A stretch of 64,000 nucleotides of DNA from Pseudo-nitzschia pungens (Eukaryota > Bacillariophyta > Bacillariophyceae > Bacillariales > Bacillariaceae). Position 1 is the first letter of the stretch; every line of letters starts with the position of its first letter. Positions 34,037 to 45,515 of this stretch are shown one piece after another. A program made the translations under genes and the position numbers. The stretch spans positions 6,793,001-6,857,000 of the forward strand of contig CM074758.1 of NCBI GenBank assembly GCA_037355855.1. Reading direction: 5' to 3'. Below the pieces are notes generated by a model. That model saw only the letters and a program-made list of their open reading frames with translations, was not told where the DNA came from and did no database searches.

Positions 34037-37000
34037 TCAACCCTGAGGTCCAGTAAGCCAGGCTCTGAGAAGAGCAGCCTCTTGTTGGTATGGCTGCACT
34101 GGTGGGACAGGCGCTGCATACTGCTTCCTGGCAAGGTGGATGGTTGCAAGCCACTGCCTCTTGGCAGTCAGGGTGTAACCTTGTAGGACGTGGAAAGGGG
34201 TTTGTAACAGGGAGTGGGACTGGGGAAGTGCACCAGCTGTACCAATTGCCAATTCTGAGGTGATGGAAGCATCAAGAGATTGGTGTTGTTCAGCATCCAG
34301 GGTACCCCCAGGACCATGGAGTCGTTCATTTCTGTAGGTCCAAAGATCCCAGGAGGTAAGAAAGAACTGATGGATGATAGCTGTAGCCCAACGTTTGGGA
34401 GAGCGCTTGCTTCCAATGTGGGAGTAGTAGTCAGCCTGGATTTGATACCAGCGAGGAGACCACCTACCAAGAAGCCAGTTGTGCCAGCCAATAGTCCTCT
34501 GTGCCCTGACAGCAGACGCAATTGCAAGTGAGTAGGATGATGGATAAATGTTCTGGCCCTTCCGAACTCTGGTGAGAAGATCCACAATGGCAACAACCAA
34601 TGATGGATCAGTTTGTTCAACTTCAAGCCTCTTCTGCAGTGGTCCCTTGAAAGCTGACACACTGTGCTGTACTGCCCCAGGGTCCTTGCAGGAGAGCACA
34701 TGAGAAACCTTCTCGTTGTCTGCATCACACAATGGGCACCTGGAGTGATCCTGATACTGGTAGTGAAGTAGTTGGTTGCCAACACCAATGCATCCAGAAG
34801 CAAACTTGACAAACCACCTTTGCATGCCAGGAGGTAAACGCTTGAAGGCATTCAGATGGGCACACCAATGGATGGAACTCAAAACAGGTTGTGGAATGGG
34901 AATGTCATGGTGGGTCTGCCAATATTGAAGAAGAGGAGGACCAGAAATGGCAACATGCAAGGCATTTTGATCAAACCTTGAGCACTTGCTTCCATTGAGA
35001 GAAAAAGCCCAGGGCTCAAACACAAGTCTGGGATAGTGATGGGCAGAAGCGTTATGGGCAGAGAGAAATGCCTTTGCCATGCTGTCAACCTGATGATTGC
35101 GAAGGGCCCACCAATCAAGAAAGATTCCAGCTTGATGGCCCTGAACCATATTGGGTGAATAATCTTAGTCCAAGTGGCCTCATCAAGTTGCGTGACAGGC
35201 ATGGGGTATTCAACAGACTTCATGAAAGAATACTTGAAGGTGTAGAGGGATGCTCTCTTCTCACACTTGGAAGCCTTGAGCTGAGAGCCAAAAGACTGAG
35301 ACTGTGACTTCATGTGAGCAATCTGTGCTTCCTCATTGCCATCCATGGAGATAAAAACCCCAAGAGTCTTGTCAGCATGGTCAACTTCAAACCGATCCAG
35401 GGTAGCTCGATTGCCATTTTTGTCAGCAACAGAGAAGTCACCGGGCATGTCAGCAATGGAGCGATAATCCCAACCGGATCCATTCCATTTGAAATCAATC
35501 AAATAACAGAAGGATTTGGCAGGTTCAATAGCACCACCAGTGGCAATAATCCCACCAGCCCACCGGTCAAGAGCTTCCTGAAAGTCAACAGCTAATTCCT
35601 CACCAGATGTGGAGGAATCAGAGCCAGCACAAAACAAATCTGTGTCATCCACAAAGGCAAAACCCACAAGAGAAACCAGTTGCAGTGACAATGAAGTGAG
35701 AAGATGGACACCATGCCCAGCCTGTTGCATCATTCGGAAGACAATTGTTGACACCAAAGCCCAAAGAGTTGGACCAATACCATTGCCTTGGCCACAACCA
35801 CTGAGAGGAACAGGTTCATCACCATACACAGGACCGGACCGACCAAAACCAGTTTTGATGTGGTGCTTGGCAAGTTGCAAAGTAGACAAAAGAACCTCAC
35901 ACACATGTGCAGGAACCCCAAAGCTCTGGAGAGTGAGACCTGCAATGGGATGAGAGATCCTATCATAGCAGCCCTTGGCATCATTCATAGCAACAGCACC
36001 AGATCTGCGCTTCTGCCTCAACACATCACAGATGAGCTTCTTGTTCAGGCAGGTGTTGATGGCCTTGTGGTGTTTCCTGCTTCCATGTTGATCAACAGCC
36101 ACAGCATTGGCACGTTCAGCATGGGCAAGAATGCGTCTGCCAATCATCTTGTTGTTGATTTGGAACTCAGGAGACATCAGCTGAATAAGCCTCATCTTAT
36201 CCACCCTATATTCCCCAGGTTTCTTGAAGATCTCAACATCAGTGATGACCTGCCAAGCAGAAGGAGAAAAGCCAACAATCAATGGGACAGATCTCAGGAG
36301 AGTGTCAAACTTGTTCAGCTGGGGATCCAGGGCAAATGCCTTGTGGTGGGCAAAACTCAAACAAGAAGGTTCACTTGCTGTGCGTTCCCTCTGGCGTTTC
36401 CAGGCAGCAGCATTGTCAGCTGGACACACTGAATAGTCAAAGGGGGGCAAACTCAGAATAGAGTCAGGGACTTTGAGACAGGCAAGAAATTCAGAAAGGT
36501 ATTTGTCAGTGGCAGGAGGAGGAATGTAGGTGCCATCAAGGACTTGGGGAGCAGCATGGGCAGTGCCTAGGTAGCCAAAATCTTGAATGAAGGAGGGAGT
36601 CATGGAAGGAGTGCCAAGACACTGCTGTTGACGCCGGACATTGGATTCAGCCATAGCTGGAACCATAGTAGACTGAGATTCCAAGACCTGTTCAACACCA
36701 TCATGGCCAACTGCAATAGCGCGCAAGACTGCTGACTTGTTGACACGTCCCCGAATAGACCGAGCAGCGAGACCAAGCTCTCGTTGAAGACGTTCCCTGC
36801 GCATCCTGGCACGAATCTGAGAAGCATGCTGGTTGTGAGGCTTGCCTTCAGCAAGAAGTGCATCCACCAGGCCTTGATTGAAGGAGTCTCTCCATGAGGG
36901 GGCCAATTTCTTCACTGCCCGGTATTGCTTGTAAGCTTGTTTCAGATGGAGGAGAGCACTGGAAAGGTCACTGTGTTCTCCTTTGTAGAGAGAAAGCTTG

Positions 37001-38496
37001 CAGGCCAACCTTTTCAAAACAGTATGACTGGTGGACACACCCTGTCTCAACTTAACAACACGCCGCCAAAAGTCAATGGTATCACGATAGACTTGCAGCT
37101 TAGGTGACCATGGAACCAAACCAGCTCTAGTGTGGCAGAGGTTTTGTTCAACAGAGAGCCTGAGAGAGGTAGAGGTTTCATGGAGTACTTCATATGTGGT
37201 GATGAGATCAGTGCGCACAGAAATATCCCCAGACTGAAACTGAGCCAGTAGGTGCTCCAGCTTAGCTTGGAGAGAAAACACTCCAGCCTTGAGAAAGCAG
37301 TGCCTCACTCGCTTGAAATACCGTTGTCGCAGATGAGGATGGGAGGACTGGAGTTTGGACAGAGAGAATCTCACAGGAGGTGGCAAATGTTTGCCCATGA
37401 TGCTGCCATTACAAACCTCAATCCAGAGCATGCGATGGTCAGATTCCATACCATGGGCACCTCCAAAGGGACAATACCCAGCCCTGAGAACATCAACATT
37501 CTCAGAGACCCAAATGGCATCAATTGGTGTTCTGGTAGTGTTGCGGTTGTGAGTGGCAGGAGGAGAAGACGTACTATGAAGGGTAAGAATGGCATCTCTG
37601 AAACCAAGAGCCTTGAGCTCAAAAGACAAGCCATCAGTCCTGACATCAGCATTCTGGTCAATCCCAACAATGACTTGATCACCTGCACCCAGACAGACTT
37701 GAAGGGCAGCAGTTAAATCCCTGTGAAAGAGAATGCATGGATTGGGACTGAAAAGATTTTCAGCGGCTTGAAAGTATCGGTACTGTTGATTCCAGACTGA
37801 GCCAAGATCCCTATCATTTTCAACTGGGCAGTAGGCAGAAAACATGGTGACATTGTAACCATCCCTGCCCTGAAACTTGACAAAGGACCATCTGCCAAGA
37901 CCAGATGGATCAGCTCCATGTGCAACCTTGTGTGAGCTGAACAGCTGGTCAATGGAAAAACCTGTGCCGCCAGGCTGAAGCCAAGAGCAGGCAGAAGCTT
38001 CATGCTTGTTGTTAGCAAGATAGGAAAAACTTGAGGGACTGACATTCTTCATGCGCCGATTGAAAAGATCACAGGGCAGGAGTTTGGATTCATTCAAACA
38101 ATGTTCAGCAAAAAGAGCCACACTGGCTTTGCTCTTGACAAATTGACGGGCGTTGTGCTTGGACATGGACATAAAGGCAGCTCTGCGCTGTGGTCCAATG
38201 TTTTGGAATGTGATGATGGTGGAGTTAGAGGATGGAGCTTGAGGGAAGGAATGACCAAAAGTGTCAGAATCCTGAGCAGCAAGAGATTCTCCATGAAGAG
38301 TTAATTGGACAAAATGAGGGACAGGGGAAGAGGCGGAGGGGGAAAAGGGAGAAACAGGAGAAGCATTGATGGGATTTGGATTGGAAGGCATCCCATCACA
38401 CCTCATATCAGAAGAGCTAACCATGATCAGAAGGAAACCGAGTCTGTCGCACGGAAGGAAGAGTTGCCGGAGCTGATTTGGTGGAGACATTGGCAT
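34037..38496 (-). pseudogene. LINE ORF2: APE endonuclease, reverse transcriptase and C-terminal zinc motif, one frameshift
   Basis: The frame from ATG 38496 runs 1205 residues to 34879. It starts with an APE-type endonuclease (FQNIGPQ, LFAEHCLNE, GIDQNADVR, PIDAIWVS, SDHRMLWIE), which nicks target DNA, then a reverse transcriptase with AMNDAKGCYDRI, QGNGIGPTLWALVS and the catalytic GFAFVDDTDLF. Near 35100-35150 the useful coding moves to another minus frame (ending at 34037), which holds MVQGHQAGIFLDWWALRNHQ and CPLCDADNEKVSHVLSC, a C-X2-C..H-X4-C zinc motif usual at LINE ORF2 C-termini. So this copy has one frameshift, unless it is programmed. The start overlaps ORF1 by 80 nt in a different frame, implying reinitiation or a similar mechanism. 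With the exact target duplication, it looks recently active but now probably dead. Confidence 0.88.
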
Positions 38497-41400
38497 GGCT
38501 CAAATCACTGACACTAGCATCATGACTGGAAGAGAATGCAATTGCAGCAACTCCAAGCCTCAATGCAGAGGCTGCATCTTCCCCACCACCGGCAGCAGGA
38601 ACTGCAGTTGAGGACTCAGGAGAGGCCACAGGGAGGTCACCTGCCATGGCATCATGGGGAGGGTCAGGAACTTCAGGGGGAACAACAGGAGAGATACCAG
38701 GGGAGGCATCAGTCTTGGCCACATGGGTAGGATCACCGCCAGGAGGAACAGCACCTGCAGGCGCTGAGGCCTGGACATCAGTGAGATTGGAAGTGCCGGT
38801 CGCTAAAGTATCCATGGATTGAGAATCATCAAAGCCTCCACCACCACTGTCAGCACGGGCTTGGAGGTTAAAGTGCAAATCCAGATCAAAAGTGAGATCA
38901 GGAGCAAGGTCAACTGACAAGTCATCATCAACAAGTTCCCAATCTCGTGCATCCCCATCACCAAAAAATGGAAGAGAGTTATCCTGCATTGGATCTGCAG
39001 CAGGTGCAGTTTCCACAACACAATTGACAGCAGCATCCCAATGGTAAGCTTCCATTTCAGTCAAGCACTCAGAAGAGAACCATTGTCTAACACAAGAACC
39101 ATACTGAGCTTCCAGAAAAATAGGCAGGAAAGACAACATGGCCGTTGCTTCAGCCTTGGTAGTGATGTTGTACAAAGCAAGGATCTCGCCTCGGTATGAA
39201 CTGGTATCAACAGAAAGAAAAAGAGGCCATGACCAATTGTCACGGGTTCTGATACCCAGAAGCACACTGCGCAGTGTCTTCAAACCCAGCCCTTGGCCCA
39301 AGTCAACTGGAAGATCAAGATCAACTACCCCCAGAACAGGAGCAGTTTCATGGCTCTCAATAAATTTGGCTTGGCGGTGCTTAGCCTGGCGAACAGTCTT
39401 GAGCTTGGAGGGGGGAAGAGGTCTGTCAGAAGGATTGGTAGCTGTCTCAATAAACTTGTAGAATTTACCATCAGGTAAAGAGGCAATGTCTGAAGGTTTG
39501 CAACGGTTGAACTGGGCTTTGAGGAGCTTAACAGTTTGGGCGCGCTTTGTTGCATCACATAAAACATGAGCAGCCAGAACCGGATTGGGATCAGGAGTTC
39601 TGGAGTTCTTGTCAAGGCTGATATTCTTCCTGATAACAGCAATAGGACATGCCTGAAACCTGGGATGAGTCTGAAGCAATTCGTTGTAGTGGTCAAGATC
39701 AAAACTCTGCATGTAAGATCCAAGGAGAAAGCCACAGGTGACAATAACTGGGGCCTGTATGTGGTCATATTTCAGGTCCATATCACGGTCTCTGAGCCTC
39801 TGGAGCAATTGTGCTGAAAAGAGTTTCTCCAGGGAAGCACTGTGTCCCACAAAGAATCGTAGATGAGGAGCAGTTCTACTGCGAAGCCAGAGCTGAGCAA
39901 CATACAATTCCAAGGTCTTCCTGTCAGGAAGTGTCGTCCAAAACTTGGTAACAGGCTTGGCCTTGGGGTTGAGCCTGGCTCTGGAGGGAAAAACATACAA
40001 CACCAGGCGCTTGTCAACAGTCCATAGAAGATCCAAAGCTTCCTTGAGAGACTTGAGCAGCTCATCATATAGTTCCCCAGGGCGTTGTGACATCAACCTT
40101 GGTAGGGACAGAGTGACATAAGAACTATGAGAACACTTGGTGCCAGCAGTGACATCCACTGGAGCTCTAGAATCACTGGAGCAAACCCCTCGGCGTTGGA
40201 GGAAATGCCCAGCAGAGGAGGACAAGACAGTAGCATCACCACCACCAGGAAGAAAGGACACTGATTTGGAAGTGGAAGATTTGGAAGTGGAAGCATCATC
40301 AGCCACTGGTGGCGCAGGTGTAGGAGGGCGCTTCTTGAAATGCCAATGAGAACCAAGCACCTGATTGGCTGCCCACCATACTTTGCCTTCAGTACTAGGC
40401 AAAAGGTTGCCTTCACAATACAGGTCATCAAAACACTCAGGAGACATCTTGACCAAACCAATAAGACATTGCTTCAGAGCCTGGCCAGGTGGTTGCTTGG
40501 TCCAGGCTGGGGCAGAGTCTTGAAAGCAAGCAGAGGCAATAGAAGCCAAGGAAGCTACAGAGGCATTGCGCCAGTCTGGAGTGTCCGGAAAAACCTGAGC
40601 ATAAACAGGAGGGATGGCAGTCCGGCAAATATCATGGATGGATTTTTTGTCTTTACCCTCCTTCTTGCTGAAAAAGTGTGTGGGGCTTGGACACCCAGCC
40701 CATAACCGGGTACCAGTTGGAGATTTTCGAAAGGCATGAATTGCAGATGGTATAGGAGACTTGCCAGAACAGGGACCCTTACCATAAAAACACCAGAAGA
40801 AGGAAGCGGAATGAGCCCTGTTGGCAGCAGCCAGAGCCTCCTGGCGTTGGGATTGGCGTGCTTGCTGCTGAGAGGGATCAGCTTTCTGGGCAGAGGAAAA
40901 GGCAAGAGTAGATTGCTTGAGGATGGATGAAGCAGGGACCTTGCCTGAGGTCCCAGAGCCCTTTGGTGTGTGTCTGGACTTCTGTTGGCCTGGCAGCTGG
41001 GAGCCTGCCTGGTTGGATCCTGGCTGCTGAGAGCCTGGGGGCCGGGGTCCTGACTGCTGGGATCCCTGCGGCTGGGAGCCCTGCTGCTGGGAGCCTGAGG
41101 ACTGGGAGCTTATCAGCTTGGGGTCTGACATCAAAGCACCTGACGACTGAGAGCCTGACAGAGTACCTGACTGCGGAGGACCTGACTCCTGGGAGCCTAG
41201 CTGAGAAGCTGTTGACAGAGAAGAAGTTTGCAAGGAATCCCCTGGTGCAGAGTCCCCTGGTGCAGATTCCCCTGGTGCAGATTCAGTGCCAAGCATCTCA
41301 ACATCAGAGAGCACACCTGCAGAAGAAGAAGTCTTCAAGGAATCCCCTGGAGCAGGTTCAGTGCCAAGCATATCAACATCAGAAAGCACACCTGCAGATG

Positions 41401-41686
41401 AGGACACAGAAGAAGATGAAGACATATCATCAACAGAAGACCCAGGCATAGAGGATGAAGAGGCTGATGAGGCAGAGGAAGAGGATGATCTGGTATCAAG
41501 AGTAGGAGAGGGAGTAGTAAGAGCAGAGGTGACACTAGAATGTCTTGGAGGGGTCTTTTGCACAAATGGGCGCTTGTTAGACCGAGTCCCAGAGGCAGAC
41601 CTAGCAGAAGAAGGAGGTGTGGAAGATCTTTTCTTCCGGGAAGCTGTTTGGGAGGCGGGCCGCCCCTTAGTGGGAGGGGGAGACAT
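38417..41686 (-). CDS. LINE ORF1, unknown nucleic-acid-binding candidate
   Basis: I take ATG 41686-41684 (MSPPPTKGRPASQ) as the start because the codons before it are the tandem repeats of the leader; the frame itself stays open to 42295. This gives 1089 residues. Order: a basic Ser/Pro-rich region, a Ser/acidic region with repeated SSSAGVLSDVEMLGTE, a Gln/Ser/Gly-rich region with repeated GSQQ words, then a longer globular-looking half from residue about 270 (ASFFWCFYGKGPCSGK..), ending in an acidic, Pro/Ala-rich tail. I do not see an RRM or CCHC knuckle. ORF1 proteins of LINEs usually bind the element RNA; here that is inference from position only. It overlaps ORF2 by 80 nt. Confidence 0.7.
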   Translation of the reverse strand: MSPPPTKGRPASQTASRKKRSSTPPSSARSASGTRSNKRPFVQKTPPRHSSVTSALTTPSPTLDTRSSSSSASSASSSSMPGSSVDDMSSSSSVSSSAGVLSDVDMLGTEPAPGDSLKTSSSAGVLSDVEMLGTESAPGESAPGDSAPGDSLQTSSLSTASQLGSQESGPPQSGTLSGSQSSGALMSDPKLISSQSSGSQQQGSQPQGSQQSGPRPPGSQQPGSNQAGSQLPGQQKSRHTPKGSGTSGKVPASSILKQSTLAFSSAQKADPSQQQARQSQRQEALAAANRAHSASFFWCFYGKGPCSGKSPIPSAIHAFRKSPTGTRLWAGCPSPTHFFSKKEGKDKKSIHDICRTAIPPVYAQVFPDTPDWRNASVASLASIASACFQDSAPAWTKQPPGQALKQCLIGLVKMSPECFDDLYCEGNLLPSTEGKVWWAANQVLGSHWHFKKRPPTPAPPVADDASTSKSSTSKSVSFLPGGGDATVLSSSAGHFLQRRGVCSSDSRAPVDVTAGTKCSHSSYVTLSLPRLMSQRPGELYDELLKSLKEALDLLWTVDKRLVLYVFPSRARLNPKAKPVTKFWTTLPDRKTLELYVAQLWLRSRTAPHLRFFVGHSASLEKLFSAQLLQRLRDRDMDLKYDHIQAPVIVTCGFLLGSYMQSFDLDHYNELLQTHPRFQACPIAVIRKNISLDKNSRTPDPNPVLAAHVLCDATKRAQTVKLLKAQFNRCKPSDIASLPDGKFYKFIETATNPSDRPLPPSKLKTVRQAKHRQAKFIESHETAPVLGVVDLDLPVDLGQGLGLKTLRSVLLGIRTRDNWSWPLFLSVDTSSYRGEILALYNITTKAEATAMLSFLPIFLEAQYGSCVRQWFSSECLTEMEAYHWDAAVNCVVETAPAADPMQDNSLPFFGDGDARDWELVDDDLSVDLAPDLTFDLDLHFNLQARADSGGGGFDDSQSMDTLATGTSNLTDVQASAPAGAVPPGGDPTHVAKTDASPGISPVVPPEVPDPPHDAMAGDLPVASPESSTAVPAAGGGEDAASALRLGVAAIAFSSSHDASVSDLSHANVSTKSAPATLPSVRQTRFPSDHG

Positions 41687-43140
41687 TGTACCAGAAGTGG
41701 GCAAAGGCCGGGGCAGGAGAAGCACCGGTTGAGGGCAAACAACAGCTGAAAAGCAAGCAATTGGGTGCTGGACCAACAGCAGACACGCCTCTTGGATGTG
41801 CAAGTGCCAGGTGATGACAAAGGCCGGGGCAGGAGAAGCACCGGTTGATGACAAAGGCCGGGGCAGGAGAAGCACCGGTTGATGACAATGGCCGGGGCAG
41901 GAGAAGCACCGGTTGAGATCAAAGCAACAACTGAAAAGCAGGCAATTGGGTGTTGGACCAACAGCAGACACGCCTCTTGGATGTGCAAGTGCCAGGTGAT
42001 GACAAAGGCCAGAGCAGGTGAAGCACCGGTTGAGGGCGAAGGCCGGGGCAGTAGAAGCACCGGTGGAGGGCAAATCAACAGTAGAAAACCTCCAGTGGAG
42101 TGCAGGAGCAACAACTGAAACGCCGCGCTTGAAAGGAGAAGCACCGGTTGAGGGCAAAGGCCGGGGCAGAAGAAGCACCGGTTGAGAGCAAAGCAACAAC
42201 TGAAAAGCAGGCAATTGGGTGTTGGACCAACAGCAGACACGCCTCTTGGATGTACAAGTGCCAGGTGATGACAAAGGCCAAAGCAGGGGAAGCACCGGTT
42301 GAGGGCGAGGGCCGGGGCAGGAGAAGCACCGGTGGAGGGCAAATCAACAGCAGAAAACCTCCAGTGTAGTGCAGGAGCAACAACTGAAACGCCGCGCTTG
42401 AAAGGAGAAGCACCGGTTGAGGGCAAAGGCCGGGGCAGAAGAAGCACCGGTTGAGAGCAAAGCAACAACTGAAAAGCAGGCAATTGGGTGTTGGACCAAC
42501 AGCAGACACGCCTCTTGGATGTGCAAGTGCCAGGTGATGACAAAGGCCGGGGCAGGTGAAGCACCGGTTGAGGGTAAAGGCTGGGGCAGGAGAAGCACCG
42601 GTGGAGGGCAATCAACAGCTGAAAAGCAGGCAATTGGGAGTTGGACCAACAGCAGACACGCCTCTTGAATGTGCAAGTGCCCGGTGATGACAAAGGCCGG
42701 AGCAGGTGAAACACAGGGTGAGGTCAAAGGCCGGGGCAGGAGAAGCACCGGTGGAGGGCAAAGCAACAGCAGAAAACCTCCAGTGGAGTGTAGGAGCAAC
42801 AACTCTCGGATGTGCAAGTGCCAGGTGATGACAAAGGCCGGAGCAGGTGAAGCACCGGTTGAGGGCAAAGGCCGGGGCAGGAGAAGCACCGGTGGAGGGC
42901 AAATCAACAGCAGAAAACCTCCAGTGGAGTGCAGGAGCAACAACTGGAACGCCGCGCTTGAAAGGAGAAGCACCGGTTGAGAGCAAAGGCCGGGGCAGGA
43001 GAAGCACCGGTTGAGAGCAAAGCAACAACTGAAAAGCAGGCAATTGGGTGTTGGACCAACAGCAGACACTGCTCTGGGATGTAAAAGTGCCAGGTGATGA
43101 CAAAGGCCGGGGCAGGAGAAGCACCGGTTGAGGGCAAATC
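41687..43140 (-). repeat. LINE 5' leader, proximal tandem repeats
   Basis: Tandem 30-40-bp words such as AGAAGCACCGGTTGAGGGCA and GGCCGGGGCAGG alternate with a longer unit containing CAGACACGCCTCTTGGATGT, which recurs at spacings of about 184-270 bp (41782, 41966, 42236, 42505). Repeated promoter monomers occur in some LINE 5' leaders, so a promoter role is possible. Several frames stay open by chance because the repeats lack stops. Confidence 0.75.
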
Positions 43141-44608
43141 AACAAACTGAGGGAAACAGGATACAGCAGCAACAACAGGTCCAACGTTGGTCTGAACAAG
43201 GAAAAACTCCAGGGGAACCAAAAGAAAGGACTGGAGCACGACCAGAAGAGTCACGCTCGAAACCCACAGAGGTGCGCTGGAGTTACAGAATTGAGAAACT
43301 CCGGTAGACCACTGCAAATCGTGTAGAAACAGACTGTAGAAACAGACTGTAGAAACAAACCGACAACTGGCTTGTAACAAAGATCTGGGACCAGGGAAGT
43401 TGCTTGCGTGGGAGGGGGCTTTAGTAGGAACACTTAGGGACCGGGAGAGATCAATGGCAGGGCACACTTAAAAGGCTCAAGAGGGAACTTGAAGTTCAAA
43501 CTCGCAAGTACTTATAAGTGGAAACAGTATCCAGGGGCAATTGGCTTGAAAACAGGGACCTTGAGCGAGACACTTAGGGACCAGGGAAGCAGTGGAAACA
43601 GTATCCGGGGGCAATTGGCTTGAAAACAAATACCTTGAGCGAGGCACTTAGGGACCAGGGAAGCTGCTTGCTTGAAAACAGGGGCTTTAGTAGAAACACC
43701 TAGGGACCAGGGAGAGGCTTGTGTCTTGAAAACAGTGTCGAACTTGAAGTTCAAGTTGGGGTTGCTTAATAGCGAAAACACTTAGGGAACAGGGAACTCG
43801 CGAACACTTAGGGACCAGGGGAATTGTAGTCTTGAAAACAAGGGGCGGTAGTAGCTGTAGTCTTGGAAACAAGAATGCAATAAGTAGGAGGTACTTAGGG
43901 ATCGGTTGGTCTTGGCTTGAAAACAGGTGTAGTAGGAGGAGCCTTAAGCGAAAACACTTAGGGACTGGGGGGCTTGACTAGGGAACAGGGTAGCTCTTAA
44001 ATGATAGGCACTTAGAAGAGCAGGGGGGCTATTGGCTTGAAAAGAGGGAGGAAACTGGAAGATATGCTCGCGTGAACTTGCAAATACTTAAGGATCAGCG
44101 CGTAGGAACCTTCTAGAAGGGGGGTTTATATGTGTTCGACAACTTCAACTTAAAAAGACTTATGGAACTCAGCAAGGAACCTTGAAGAATGTAGAACGTT
44201 AAGTGGATATCACTTAAGGGGCTTGAAAGACTGTATAGCGTTAAATAATAAGGTAGCTTGGAAACAGATCAAAAAACCGAGCTCGGAGACAAAGCGGAAC
44301 AGAAGCAGCTGTAGAATTAGTACCGGAACCACTGTAGGAAATTATGTGTTGTTTTGCTTGTTGCTGTTGTTGCCGATCGACCGACCGACAGGAAACAAGC
44401 AACCACAGCAACCAAAGGAAGCAAGGAGCAGCCAAACAAACAGCAGAATCAGATAGGGGAGGTCTCTGTTAATAGGTGTGGTGCTTGGTTTTGTTGTAGG
44501 AGCTTTAGAAGTGAGTGAGATATCAAAGGGGAAAGTTGTGTAGAAATCTACGTGTTTTAAGTACTGGAACATCGGAACGTCGGACAAAATCGCGCGTCGC
44601 AAAATTGT
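43141..44608 (-). repeat. LINE 5' leader, distal degenerate repeats
   Basis: The stretch is built of irregular copies of GCTTGAAAACAGGG and CACTTAGGGACCAGGGAAGC. Related words recur at 57900-58430. No gene is seen. It ends at the 19-bp duplication, so the element start falls inside this block. Confidence 0.6.
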
Positions 44609-44627
44609 AGGCTTTCCAGTATTTGGA
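44609..44627 (+). repeat. LINE target-site duplication, 5' side
   Basis: The second copy of the 19-bp duplication, identical to 33718-33736. It marks the exact 5' end of the LINE at 44608. Confidence 0.95.
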
Positions 44628-45172
44628 ACACCTAGTGGTACAGTGCGTCTCCCCACCACTGCTCCTCCTCCAGCAACTCTCCTAGCAGGAGCAACCGATA
44701 ATCCACGAACGATTCCAAGAAGCGTTCGCAACTGTCGCTTTATCTCTGCAATCTCCGAGAACTGGTGGTTCTTTACCTCTGCCACATTAGTTTGTATAGT
44801 ACAGATCTTTGCATAAATTGCATTCCTCCACTCTTGTCCTCCTCTTCCGAATCCACCTCCAGTCTCTCTGTCTTCTGTATCCTCGTCAGGTACCTCATCC
44901 ATGTGCACGACACCGTCGTTGTTCGAAGGGATGATTCGAATCTGTTTGATTGGGTTCTCCCCATCTGCAACCTCTCTACCAGCGTTTGATGCGGCGTATC
45001 GATTAATAATCCTCTGTCTCAAGTCAAGGGGAACTAAGTCAGCAGCAGGAGCATCATAGCATGCCCAAAGCAGAGGCTTTGCAAGGATGACAGCGACGCC
45101 TCTCCCAAAGACTCCCCTAATCGCTGGAGTTACAGACGCAGCAAGCCACTCGTCTGTAACGTTACTGCTGTC
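44609..45172 (-). pseudogene. Crypton gene, middle piece between the two insertions
   Basis: The frame is open from the LTR junction (KDSSNVTDEWLAASV...) to the LINE junction (GVPNTGKP), 188 codons. It contains a predicted helical stretch (EWRNAIYAKICTIQTNVAEV..) and a Gly/Ala/Arg-rich linker (APARRVAGGGAVVGRRT). It links the catalytic domain with the C-terminal DNA-binding domain. I see no stop codon or frameshift in it. Confidence 0.75.
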
Positions 45173-45177
45173 CTTCT

Positions 45178-45485
45178 TGTAACACTCTAAGGTAGAAAAT
45201 TGGAGTAGTATGAAAAATTGTGTGTTATTTGACTTTACGAGATGGGATTGAAATTAGAGAGAGGAAATAATGAGCGATGAGGTCATCGCGACCTTCCCAT
45301 ATAATAACCATCCCTGTATATAACATATATTCTGTATGTAACCTTAATCGTATAATCGCTCTCTTCTGCATGCCTGTTTACACATACCAGATATCCGTAC
45401 ATGGATACCTTATATATTTGAATCCCATGTGGGATTCGGTTAATTATTAATTCGTAACACTACTAGCCTACGCTAGCATGTTACA
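45178..45485 (-). repeat. 3' LTR
   Basis: 308 bp, the partner of 50616-50923 with one visible difference. It lies 30 bp beyond the pol stop; no long polypurine tract is evident before it. Confidence 0.95.
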
Positions 45486-45515
45486 TAGTGCCTCATGATT
45501 GAACGAATCCCACAG

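Larger units (their letters stand above)
33737..44608 (-). mobile_element. Full-length non-LTR retrotransposon (LINE), 10.9 kb
   Basis: It is flanked by an identical 19-bp target duplication, AGGCTTTCCAGTATTTGGA, at 33718-33736 and 44609-44627. In minus orientation it begins ACAATTTTGCGACGCGCG, has a 2.9-kb repetitive 5' leader, ORF1, an ORF2 with endonuclease and RT, and a 300-bp 3' UTR ending in TATTATTATTA. The short TTA repeat tail instead of poly(A) is a feature of several LINE clades. It inserted into the Crypton gene in the same orientation. Confidence 0.92.

Noticed and set aside
41335..42714. 459-residue minus-strand gene upstream of LINE ORF1
   Set aside because: It lies in the leader repeats in a different frame from ORF1; openness comes from repeats lacking stops.
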